Assembly: GCA_017430085.1 (NCBI GenBank)
Contig: JAFRNR010000011.1
Location: forward strand, 1 to 64,000
DNA: 64,000 nucleotides
Reading direction: 5' to 3'
Source: Lachnospiraceae bacterium
GTDB taxonomy: Bacteria; Bacillota; Clostridia; Lachnospirales; Lachnospiraceae
In this document: positions 35,296-41,777 of the stretch, in pieces
Layout: each line of letters begins with the position of its first letter
How positions within the stretch are numbered: position 1 is the first letter of the stretch
The notes under the pieces: model-generated
Told to the model about the DNA's origin: nothing
The model's input: only the letters and a program-made list of their open reading frames with translations
Database searches by the model: none
Made by a program: the position numbers and the translations under genes

Positions 35296-35324
35296 TTGAC
35301 GAAAGTTTTCAGACGGATTATAAT
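35296..35324 (+). promoter_or_regulatory. Promoter of the gmk operon
   Basis: TTGACG (35296-35301), 17-nt spacer, TATAAT (35319-35324). Its -10 box overlaps the -10 box of the opposing promoter. Confidence 0.8.
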
Positions 35325-35345
35325 AAATAAAAATCGGATTGTCAA
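35317..35345 (-). promoter_or_regulatory. Promoter of the small membrane protein gene
   Basis: Minus strand: perfect TTGACA (35345-35340), 17-nt spacer, perfect TATAAT (35322-35317). It occupies nearly the same DNA as the gmk promoter on the other strand. Confidence 0.8.
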
Positions 35346-35363
35346 CGAAGGCGGAGAAACGCG

Positions 35364-36038
35364 ATGGCAAAAAAACAAACTAAAAAAGGCGCCCTGTTAG
35401 TGATCTCCGGGTTTTCCGGCGTAGGCAAGGGGACCGTGATCCGGCACCTGATGAGCGCCCATCCGGACTATGCTTTTTCCGTGTCGGCCACGACCCGGCC
35501 GCCCCGTCCCGGGGAAGTGCACGGCAAAGACTACTTTTTCGTGGACCGCGACACCTTCGAACAGTGGGTGGAAGAGGATAAATTCCTGGAGTACGCCCGC
35601 TTTTTCGAGAAGGCATACGGCACGCTGAAGGACCATGTGGAGGAACTCCGGAACCAGGGCAAGACCGTGATCCTGGACATCGAGGTGGAAGGCGCCCGCA
35701 ACGTCATGAAGGCCTGCCCGGAAGCGGTCTCGGTCTACATCATCCCGCCCAGCGCCGCGGAGCTGAAGCGCCGCATCGAAGGCCGCGGGACGGAGACGAA
35801 AGAGCAGATCCGCGCCCGCATGCAGAAAGCGCTGAACGAAGCCGACGTCGTCCCGGAATATCGCCATCTGGTAGTGAACGATTCCGTTGAAGAAGCGGCC
35901 GATGAGATCCACGGCCTGCTGCACCGCCGGAAAAAGACCCGCATGCCGCGGGAGGACGCGCTGGAGCTGACAAAGCAGATCCAGGCGGACTTAAGGAACT
36001 TCTTGCAAGAAGAAGAGAACTGTGATAATATAAATTGA
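35364..36038 (+). CDS. gmk: Guanylate kinase
   Basis: Phosphorylates GMP to GDP, 224 residues. P-loop ISGFSGVGKGTVI (about 13-25), GMP-binding SVSATTRPPRPGEVHGKDY and FLEYARFFEKAYGT, lid RIEGRGTETKEQIRARM. The Ser of the more usual GxSGxGK is present as GFSGVGKG. It heads an operon with rpoZ 30 bp downstream, a conserved pairing. The lysine-rich N-terminal MAKKQTKKG is short and ordinary. Confidence 0.95.
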   Translation: MAKKQTKKGALLVISGFSGVGKGTVIRHLMSAHPDYAFSVSATTRPPRPGEVHGKDYFFVDRDTFEQWVEEDKFLEYARFFEKAYGTLKDHVEELRNQGKTVILDIEVEGARNVMKACPEAVSVYIIPPSAAELKRRIEGRGTETKEQIRARMQKALNEADVVPEYRHLVVNDSVEEAADEIHGLLHRRKKTRMPREDALELTKQIQADLRNFLQEEENCDNIN

Positions 36039-36068
36039 TGTATTCTGAACATTCAAAGGAGTTACGAT

Positions 36069-36536
36069 ATGCTGCATCCTTCTTATTCTGAGCTGATGAC
36101 CAAGGTCAACGAAGACGCCGGGCAGCCCCTGGTGCAGAGCCGCTATACCATCGTGATGAGCACCGCGAAGCGGGCCCGCCAGCTGGTGGACAAGGGCTAC
36201 CACTCCCTGCCGGACCACAACAAGAAGCCGCTTTCCATCGCGGTGGAAGAACTGTATGACGGCGACATCCGGATCTTGACCGAAGAGGAGGACGCGGAAT
36301 ACCAGGAGCGCTTCGCCTCCAAACTGGCGGAGGAAGCCGCCCGCCGCGCCGCCGCGGAAGCCGCGCGCCGCGCCGAGGAAGAAGCCCTGCGCCTGGCGGA
36401 CCTGGAAGCCATGAAGAACGAAGAAGACGATGAGGAGGACGACGAAGAGGAAGAGGATTACCTTGACGACGCCGCCCTGGCCGCCGCGGCCGACGCCTTT
36501 TTCGCCGACGAAAAAGAGGATATCGGAGAGGTCTGA
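36069..36536 (+). CDS. rpoZ: RNA polymerase omega subunit with long charged extension
   Basis: Residues 1-75 match omega (SYSELMTKVNEDAGQPLVQS, RYTIVMSTAKRARQLVDKG, KPLSIAVEELYDGDI). The protein then continues to 155 residues, about twice the usual size: an Ala/Arg/Glu helix (about 85-118, AARRAAAEAARRAEEEAL) and an acidic tail (NEEDDEEDDEEEEDYLDD), ending in a hydrophobic-acidic segment. AAAGGAG precedes the ATG. The position after gmk supports the call. The extension could contact other polymerase-bound factors; this is speculation. Confidence 0.88.
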   Translation: MLHPSYSELMTKVNEDAGQPLVQSRYTIVMSTAKRARQLVDKGYHSLPDHNKKPLSIAVEELYDGDIRILTEEEDAEYQERFASKLAEEAARRAAAEAARRAEEEALRLADLEAMKNEEDDEEDDEEEEDYLDDAALAAAADAFFADEKEDIGEV

Positions 36537-37864
36537 TGGCCGCCGTCCATTTTCTGTCCCTGGGATGCGATAAGAACCTGACGGATTCCGAAGCCATGCT
36601 GGGCCTGCTGCAGAAGGCGGGCCACCGCTTCACGGACGATCCGTCGGAGGCCGACGTCATCGTCGTCAACACCTGCTCCTTCATCGGGGACGCCAAGGAA
36701 GAAAGCATTCAGGCCATCCTGGATATGGCCTCCTATAAGGAAAACGGGAAGTGCCGCGCCCTGATCGCGGCCGGCTGCCTGGCGGAACGGTACAAGGACC
36801 AGATCCTGCAGGAACTGCCGGAACTGGACGCCGTACTGGGAACGGCCTCGTACCCGCACATCACCGAGGCGGTGGAAGCGGCCCTGGCCGAAAAGGACGC
36901 CCCGTTCGCCTGTTTTGAAGATAAGAACGCCCTGCCGCTCGTGCGGGAACGCATCCTGACCACCGGCGGTCATTACGCATATCTGAAGATCGCCGAAGGC
37001 TGTGACAAATATTGCACCTACTGCGCGATCCCCTTCGTGCGGGGCCGCTACCGCAGCATCCCGATGGAGGAACTGCTGCTCCAGGCGCGCGCGCTGGCGG
37101 AAAAAGGCGTGCGGGAACTGATCCTGGTGGCGCAGGAGACCACGCTGTACGGGACGGACCTGTACGGCCGGAAAGCGCTGCCGGACCTGCTGAAAGAATT
37201 GGAGGAGATCCCCGGCATCGAATGGATCCGCCTGCTGTACGGCTATCCGGAAGAACTGACGGAGGAAATGATCGAAACCATCGGCGCTTCCTCCAAGATC
37301 TGCCATTACCTGGACCTGCCCATCCAGCACGCCGCAGATACGGTGCTGGCCCGGATGGGACGGCATACGGACCGCCGGGAAGTAACGGAACTCATCCGCC
37401 GCCTGCGCGAACGCATCCCGGATATCGCCCTGCGGACCACCCTGATCGCGGGATTCCCCGGGGAAACGGAGGAGGAGCATCAGGAGAACCTGGCGTTTAT
37501 CCGGGAGATCGGCTTCGACCGCCTCGGCGTCTTCTGCTATTCCCGCGAAGAAGGCACGGCTGCGTACAAAATGCCCGGCCAGGTCCCGAAACGCACGAAG
37601 GAGCGCCGCCGGAAAGAACTCATGCTGGCGCAGCAGGAGATCGCCTTTGAGAAGGCCCGCGCCATGAAAGGCCGCACGCTGGACGTCATGGTGGAAGGGT
37701 ATCTGCCGGATGACGGCGTTTACGCGGGCCGCAGCTACATGGACGCGCCCGAAGTGGACGGCCTCGTATTTTTCGCGGATGACCGGGATCTGGAAAGCGG
37801 CCGCTTCGTGCGGGTGCGCGTCACGGAAGCCCGGGAGTATGATCTGGTGGGGGAAGTATTATGA
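36536..37864 (+). CDS. rimO: Ribosomal protein S12 methylthiotransferase RimO
   Basis: Radical-SAM enzyme modifying Asp88 of S12, 442 residues. N-terminal cluster domain FLSLGCDKNLTDSEAMLG, radical-SAM motif GCDKYCTYCAIPFVRGRYRS (CxxxCxxC, about 156-163), and C-terminal TRAM domain. The LGCDKN and IPFVRGRYRS signatures separate it from MiaB at 208. The ATG overlaps the rpoZ stop (TGATG), and its stop overlaps pgsA by 4 bp, so this is a tightly coupled operon. Confidence 0.95.
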   Translation: MAAVHFLSLGCDKNLTDSEAMLGLLQKAGHRFTDDPSEADVIVVNTCSFIGDAKEESIQAILDMASYKENGKCRALIAAGCLAERYKDQILQELPELDAVLGTASYPHITEAVEAALAEKDAPFACFEDKNALPLVRERILTTGGHYAYLKIAEGCDKYCTYCAIPFVRGRYRSIPMEELLLQARALAEKGVRELILVAQETTLYGTDLYGRKALPDLLKELEEIPGIEWIRLLYGYPEELTEEMIETIGASSKICHYLDLPIQHAADTVLARMGRHTDRREVTELIRRLRERIPDIALRTTLIAGFPGETEEEHQENLAFIREIGFDRLGVFCYSREEGTAAYKMPGQVPKRTKERRRKELMLAQQEIAFEKARAMKGRTLDVMVEGYLPDDGVYAGRSYMDAPEVDGLVFFADDRDLESGRFVRVRVTEAREYDLVGEVL

Positions 37865-38406
37865 ATACACCCAACAAACTGACGGTCCTGCGGATGGCCC
37901 TGGTGCCGGTGATCGTGGCGGTCCTGTGTCTGGGACGGCCCGGAACGCTGTGGCTGTATATCGCCTGCGGCCTGTTCGTGATCGCTTCGCTGACGGACCT
38001 GCTGGACGGCCATCTGGCCCGGAAAAACAACCAGGTCACCAATTTCGGCAAGTTCATGGACCCGCTGGCGGACAAACTGCTGGTCTGCTCCGTGCTGATC
38101 TGCCTCACCGAATGGGGGCTGGCGCCGGTCTGGGCCGTGATCGTGATCGTGGCCCGGGAGTTCGCCATCAGCGGCATCCGGCTGATCGCGGCGGAAAAAG
38201 GCATCGTCCTGGCCGCCAGCAAGATCGCGAAAGTGAAGACCAACGTGCAGGTGTTCTGGATCATCTGGCTGATGGCCGCCTGCCCGGAATGGAAGATCAA
38301 GGAACCGGTCGCACTGGTCCTCATGGCCGCGGCCGTGATCCTGACCATCGTATCGCTCATCGACTACGTCATCAAGAATAAAGACATTTTCAGGGAACAG
38401 ACATGA
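37861..38406 (+). CDS. pgsA: CDP-diacylglycerol-glycerol-3-phosphate 3-phosphatidyltransferase
   Basis: Membrane enzyme making phosphatidylglycerol phosphate, 181 residues, four to six helices. The CDP-alcohol phosphotransferase motif is complete: LLDGHLARKNN then NFGKFMDPLADKLL (DGxxAR...G...D...D). NKLTVLRM at the start is typical of PgsA. Overlaps rimO (ATGA) and the following gene by 4 bp. Confidence 0.95.
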   Translation: MNTPNKLTVLRMALVPVIVAVLCLGRPGTLWLYIACGLFVIASLTDLLDGHLARKNNQVTNFGKFMDPLADKLLVCSVLICLTEWGLAPVWAVIVIVAREFAISGIRLIAAEKGIVLAASKIAKVKTNVQVFWIIWLMAACPEWKIKEPVALVLMAAAVILTIVSLIDYVIKNKDIFREQT

Positions 38407-38750
38407 TCTGGCTGAAGAAACTGTACTGGGGAGAAAAAGCCCGCGAAAAAGGCAAAAAACTGGTGCGCGCGGCGGAAGGCGGCAGGAAGAGCAAACTCGA
38501 TTCCTGCTGGATGATCACGCTCTCCGGGTACCCGGAATGCCAGCTGGACCTGTTCAAATTATCGGACCTTAAGAGCAAACTGTTCAAGCCGGAGGAAATG
38601 GTCGTCCTGGGCCTGGCGGGTGACAAAGCGGAAGCGCTCGGCCTGCTGGAGCAGATGGCGGGCGACTGCCTGAAAGCGGGCGGCGGCGTGGCGCTCAAAA
38701 CCTATTTCGCCGCGCAGGCCGTCACGAAGTGGAGGGGGGTGAGCGTATAG
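38403..38750 (+). CDS. Unknown small protein between pgsA and the YtfI-like gene
   Basis: 115 residues, no recognised domain. The N-terminus is basic (WLKKLYWGEKAREKGKKLVR), the middle hydrophobic-polar (LDSCWMITLSGYPECQLDLF), with a Gly-rich segment near the end (AGGGVALKTYFAAQ, approximate). No signal peptide or transmembrane segment. It overlaps both neighbours (4 bp and 22 bp), so it is almost certainly translated. Function unknown; the sporulation-type neighbours are the only hint. Confidence 0.7.
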   Translation: MIWLKKLYWGEKAREKGKKLVRAAEGGRKSKLDSCWMITLSGYPECQLDLFKLSDLKSKLFKPEEMVVLGLAGDKAEALGLLEQMAGDCLKAGGGVALKTYFAAQAVTKWRGVSV

Positions 38751-39850
38751 GTACCGTACTCGCCATCCTGCTGGGGATCCTGAAATGGATCGGGATCATC
38801 CTGGGCGGCCTGCTCGCCCTGATCCTGCTGATCGTGCTCCTGATCTGCCTGGTCCCCATCCGCTACCGGATCAAAGCCCGCGTCTCGGAGGGCGTCAAAG
38901 CCAAAGGCGACATCACCTGGCTGCTGCATCTGATCCACGTGACGCTGGCCGCCATCAACGCCCAGATCCTGTGCAAGGTCAAAGCCCTGGGCATCTGCCT
39001 GAAAAAACTGCACCTCGGCAACTGGGGCGACGAAGAGGAAACGGCGGAGGCCGATGACGCTTCCGAACCCGAGGACACCGGGAAAACAGAAGAGAAAAAG
39101 GCCGGTCAGAAGGCCGATGAAAAAGAGGAGCCGGCCGGGAAAGAGGAGGCCGCCGCCCCGGACGGAAAAGAAAAAGCCTCTTCCAAGAAAAAAGACAAAT
39201 ACGAAGCGCTGTTCCAGGCCCTCGACGAGCGGGAAAAGAAAAAAGAAGAAGCCCGCGCCAAGGCAGAAAGAGGGGAAACGGAGGAAGCCTCTTCGGACGA
39301 TCCTTCGAAGAAAACGTCCGAAAAACTGCAGGAACTCCTCGATAAAGTCTCGGAGTTCTGGGACGACGAAAAGAACCGGGACGCGGTGGCCCTCATCGAG
39401 CGCCAGCTGCTGCGGCTGGGCAAGCACGTCGTGCCGACGCACTTCCTGCTGGAAGGCGAGATCGGCCTGAAGGATCCGGCGGCCACCGGGCAGCTGGTCG
39501 GGAAGATCTACCGCTTCTACCCGTTATACGGCGACCACATCCGGGTGAACGGCGTGTTCGACCGTCAGACGGTCAACCTGTATACCGAACTCAAAGGCCG
39601 GCTGCGCCTGGGGATCTTTGTGGAGATCGCGCTGCGCCTGCTGCTCAACAAGCGCTGCCGGACCTGGCTGAAGCAGCTGCTGAAGAAAGACAAGAAGGAC
39701 AAAAAAGGCAAACCGGATAAGACGGAAAATACCGGCAAAGCTGAGAAAACGGCAGAAACCGGCAAACCGGACAAGACGGAAAAACGTGACAAACCGGACA
39801 AGTCCGGCAAGACCGAAAAGAAACCGAACAAGAAAAGCGGGAGGAAATAA
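38729..39850 (+). CDS. DUF2953 (YtfI-like) membrane-anchored protein
   Basis: 373 residues starting at GTG 38729 (no ATG is available). One N-terminal helix (VLAILLGILKWIGIILGGLL and following), then a basic/acidic linker (about 115-205, KTEEKKAGQKADEKEE type), the DUF2953 core (HVVPTHFLLEGEIGLKDPAA, GDHIRVNGVFDRQTVNLYTE) and a Lys-rich tail of KPDKTEK-like repeats. In Bacillus, YtfI (DUF2953) is encoded directly before YtfJ, as here with the GerW-like gene. Role unknown; the pairing suggests spore or envelope function. Confidence 0.82.
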   Translation: MEGGERIGTVLAILLGILKWIGIILGGLLALILLIVLLICLVPIRYRIKARVSEGVKAKGDITWLLHLIHVTLAAINAQILCKVKALGICLKKLHLGNWGDEEETAEADDASEPEDTGKTEEKKAGQKADEKEEPAGKEEAAAPDGKEKASSKKKDKYEALFQALDEREKKKEEARAKAERGETEEASSDDPSKKTSEKLQELLDKVSEFWDDEKNRDAVALIERQLLRLGKHVVPTHFLLEGEIGLKDPAATGQLVGKIYRFYPLYGDHIRVNGVFDRQTVNLYTELKGRLRLGIFVEIALRLLLNKRCRTWLKQLLKKDKKDKKGKPDKTENTGKAEKTAETGKPDKTEKRDKPDKSGKTEKKPNKKSGRK

Positions 39851-39852
39851 CG

Positions 39853-40263
39853 ATGGCGGAAGCAAAAAACAAATTCGGCACGACCATGGAATCCATGTTC
39901 GAAAGCATGAAAGGTCTGATCAGTTCCAAGACCGTGGTGGGAGAGCCGGTCATCATCAATGAGAACACCTTTGTTCTGCCGCTGATGGACGTTTCCGTCG
40001 GCGTGGGAGCCGGTGCCACGGTGAGCGAAAACTCCGGCCGGAACCTGGGCGGCGGCGCCCTGGGGGCCAAGTACTCGCCCAGCGCCGTGCTCGTGGTGCA
40101 GGACGGCGTGGCCCGCATCATCAACATCCAGGAGCAGGACAAGCTGGTCCACCTGATCGAGTCCGCCCCGGATACGGTCAACCGATTGCTGTCTGCGTTC
40201 CATAAGAAAAACAAAAAGGTCGACGCGGCGGTGGAAAGCGCGTTCGACGATCTGGAGATCTAA
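39853..40263 (+). CDS. GerW/YtfJ-family spore protein
   Basis: 136 residues. TTMESMFESMKGLISSKTVV, then GEPVIINENTFVLPLMDVSV and VGVGAGATVSENSGRNLGGG match the YtfJ/GerW family, which in Bacillus is a spore protein needed for normal germination. It follows the YtfI-like gene by 2 bp. Its presence suggests descent from a spore former; whether this organism sporulates cannot be told from this window. Confidence 0.9.
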   Translation: MAEAKNKFGTTMESMFESMKGLISSKTVVGEPVIINENTFVLPLMDVSVGVGAGATVSENSGRNLGGGALGAKYSPSAVLVVQDGVARIINIQEQDKLVHLIESAPDTVNRLLSAFHKKNKKVDAAVESAFDDLEI

Positions 40264-40290
40264 AAAAATCCGGAAAATTCCGCATTTTTT
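40264..40290 (+). terminator. Terminator after the gmk-gerW operon
   Basis: AAAAAATCCGGAA-AA-TTCCGCATTTTTT: A-run and T-run flank a short CGGAA/TTCCG stem with one C-C mismatch, so it could work in both directions. Moderate strength. Confidence 0.5.
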
Positions 40291-40302
40291 GAAAATTGCC
40301 TC

Positions 40303-40331
40303 TTGCATTTTCGGTGAGGCTTTGCTATAGT
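40303..40331 (+). promoter_or_regulatory. Promoter of rpmB
   Basis: TTGCAT (40303-40308), 17-nt spacer, TATAGT (40326-40331). Transcript start near 40338. Confidence 0.75.
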
Positions 40332-40337
40332 ATCGCT

Positions 40338-40381
40338 GTTGCGGCTTTTGCCGCATCAGTTTATCGTAAGGAGGTGCTGTC
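40338..40381 (+). promoter_or_regulatory. rpmB leader with 5'-terminal hairpin
   Basis: TGCGGC-TTTT-GCCGCA (40340-40355), 6-bp stem starting about 2 nt after the predicted transcript start, then the ribosome site AAGGAGG (40368-40374). Very similar to the hairpin opening the rplU leader. Confidence 0.6.
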
Positions 40382-40567
40382 ATGGCGAAATGTGCTGTTT
40401 GCGGAAAGGGCGTGCATTTTGGAAACAATGTGAGCCATTCTCATAGACGTTCCAACCATATCTGGAAGCCCAATGTGAAGTCTGTTCGCGTGAAAGTCGG
40501 TGAGGGAACGCAAAAGATGTATGTTTGCACTTCCTGCCTGAGATCCGGCAAAGTAGAAAGAGCATAA
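40382..40567 (+). CDS. rpmB: 50S ribosomal protein L28
   Basis: L28, 61 residues, the short Gram-positive form. It keeps zinc-ribbon-like cysteine pairs: CAVCGKG near the start and VCTSCLRSGKV at the end. VSHSHRRSNHIWKPNVKSVR (VSHS-R-N--W-PN) is the family signature. A single-gene transcript with its own promoter and terminator. In many Bacillota rpmB lies near Asp23-YloV-recG, as here. Confidence 0.96.
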   Translation: MAKCAVCGKGVHFGNNVSHSHRRSNHIWKPNVKSVRVKVGEGTQKMYVCTSCLRSGKVERA

Positions 40568-40590
40568 CTTTTCTCTGCACAATAGAAACG

Positions 40591-40633
40591 GCCCCGGGAA
40601 GTTTCGGCAGCGGAACGCCCGGGGCATTTCTTT
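40591..40633 (+). terminator. Terminator after rpmB
   Basis: GCCCCGGG (40591-40598) pairs with CCCGGGGC (40618-40625), followed by ATTTCTTT. The loop can form a smaller internal stem (GTTTC/GGAAC). Confidence 0.75.
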
Positions 40634-40678
40634 GCCCGGGACCGGCTGTTTTTCAGCAAATCTTTCTCAACAATACAG

Positions 40679-40707
40679 TTGATTTTTATGCATGTATCCT
40701 GTAAAAT
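40679..40707 (+). promoter_or_regulatory. Promoter of the TetR-type gene
   Basis: TTGATT (40679-40684), 17-nt spacer, TAAAAT (40702-40707); leader about 69 nt with a hairpin AAGCCGGA/TCCGGCTT at 40727-40761. Confidence 0.65.
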
Positions 40708-40782
40708 TAATAAGACCAACTTCCTAAAGCCGGACTGTTGCGTCATAGGCGCATCCGGCTTGCACCATGAGAGGCTGAGACT

Positions 40783-41334
40783 ATGAGAAAACAAAGTAAA
40801 AGAGTTGCGATCACAAAAGAAGCCATCGAATCCGCCTATTTCGAAGTGCTGACCGCGAACCCCGGCAAAAAAGTCACGGTAAAAGAGATCTGCGAGGTGG
40901 CGCAGGTGAACCGGACCACTTTCTACAAATACTATCAGGACGCGGAACAGCTCGGCGAAGTCGTCCGCTCCGGCATGATGGACTATCTGGAAAAACTGCT
41001 GAAGGAAACGATCCCCGAAGACCGTTCCGACATGTATGAATTCGTCTCCCGCCTCATCACGGCAATCTACCGCGACAAAAAAGTCCGCAGCATGTTCCTG
41101 CTCAAGAACGGCGACGGGACGCATAAAGGCTTTTTTGAACTGCTGTGGAAATACTATTATTCCCCTAAATACGGTGCAACGCTGTCGGAAGAAGACTGGA
41201 TCCGCGTGACCTACTGCAATTCCGCGGTCGTCGGGCTCGTAGACGCCTGGATCAAGGACGGCATGCAGATCTCGCCGGAGAAGATCGCCAACAGCGTGAT
41301 TTTCTATGATAAGAGCATCCGCCGCAACAAATAA
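40783..41334 (+). CDS. TetR/AcrR family transcriptional regulator
   Basis: 183 residues. N-terminal helix-turn-helix: TKEAIESAYFEVLTANPGKK, then VTVKEICEVAQVNRTTFYKY. The C-terminal ligand/dimer domain is not recognisable beyond the fold class. It is monocistronic between rpmB and the Asp23 gene and its target is unknown; the 8-bp palindromic stem in its leader (40727-40761) could be an autoregulatory site. Confidence 0.88.
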   Translation: MRKQSKRVAITKEAIESAYFEVLTANPGKKVTVKEICEVAQVNRTTFYKYYQDAEQLGEVVRSGMMDYLEKLLKETIPEDRSDMYEFVSRLITAIYRDKKVRSMFLLKNGDGTHKGFFELLWKYYYSPKYGATLSEEDWIRVTYCNSAVVGLVDAWIKDGMQISPEKIANSVIFYDKSIRRNK

Positions 41335-41335
41335 C

Positions 41336-41363
41336 TTGCATTTTGCGGGAAAATGTGTATAGT
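41336..41363 (+). promoter_or_regulatory. Promoter of asp23-yloV
   Basis: TTGCAT (41336-41341), 16-nt spacer, TATAGT (41358-41363). Box sequences are identical to those of the rpmB promoter. Confidence 0.65.
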
Positions 41364-41401
41364 TGTTGTTTAACCTGCTTTTATGTGAAAGGAGAAAGCT
41401 C

Positions 41402-41758
41402 ATGAAAGCAACGATCAAAACAGAACAGGGCGAAGTGATCATCGATACCGAAGTGATCGCGAAATACGCCGGTGCCGTCGCCGTAGAGTGCTTCGGCGTC
41501 GTGGGCATGGCCGCCATGAATATGAAGGACGGCATCGCCCAGCTGCTGAAGAAGGAAAATCTGGCGCAGGGCATCAGCGTGCAGGTGAACGAAGGCAAAC
41601 TCCTGCTGGAGTTCCATGTGATCGTCGCGTACGGCGTCAGCATCGCGGCCGTCTCGGACAACCTGGTCGAAAACGTAAAGTACAAAGTGGAAGCCTTTAC
41701 CGGGATCCCGGTGGAAAAGGTGAATGTTTTTGTGGAAGGCGTTCGCCTGATCGATTAA
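41402..41758 (+). CDS. Asp23/Gls24 family envelope stress protein (YloU-like)
   Basis: 118 residues: KTEQGEVIIDTEVIAKYAGA, then VAVECFGVVGMAAMNMKDGI and VHFHVIVAYGVSI-type strands of the Asp23 fold. Cytosolic, membrane-associated in relatives. ATG 41402 follows AAAGGAG; the frame is open further upstream but lacks a ribosome site there. It precedes the DhaL-domain kinase by 19 bp, the conserved yloU-yloV pair. Confidence 0.92.
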   Translation: MKATIKTEQGEVIIDTEVIAKYAGAVAVECFGVVGMAAMNMKDGIAQLLKKENLAQGISVQVNEGKLLLEFHVIVAYGVSIAAVSDNLVENVKYKVEAFTGIPVEKVNVFVEGVRLID

Positions 41759-41777
41759 TACCCGGAGGAAACAGGGC

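Noticed and set aside
34979-35296. Start of the small membrane protein at 35296
   Set aside because: It would be about 14 nt from the predicted transcript start with no ribosome site; 35278 is better, though not certain.
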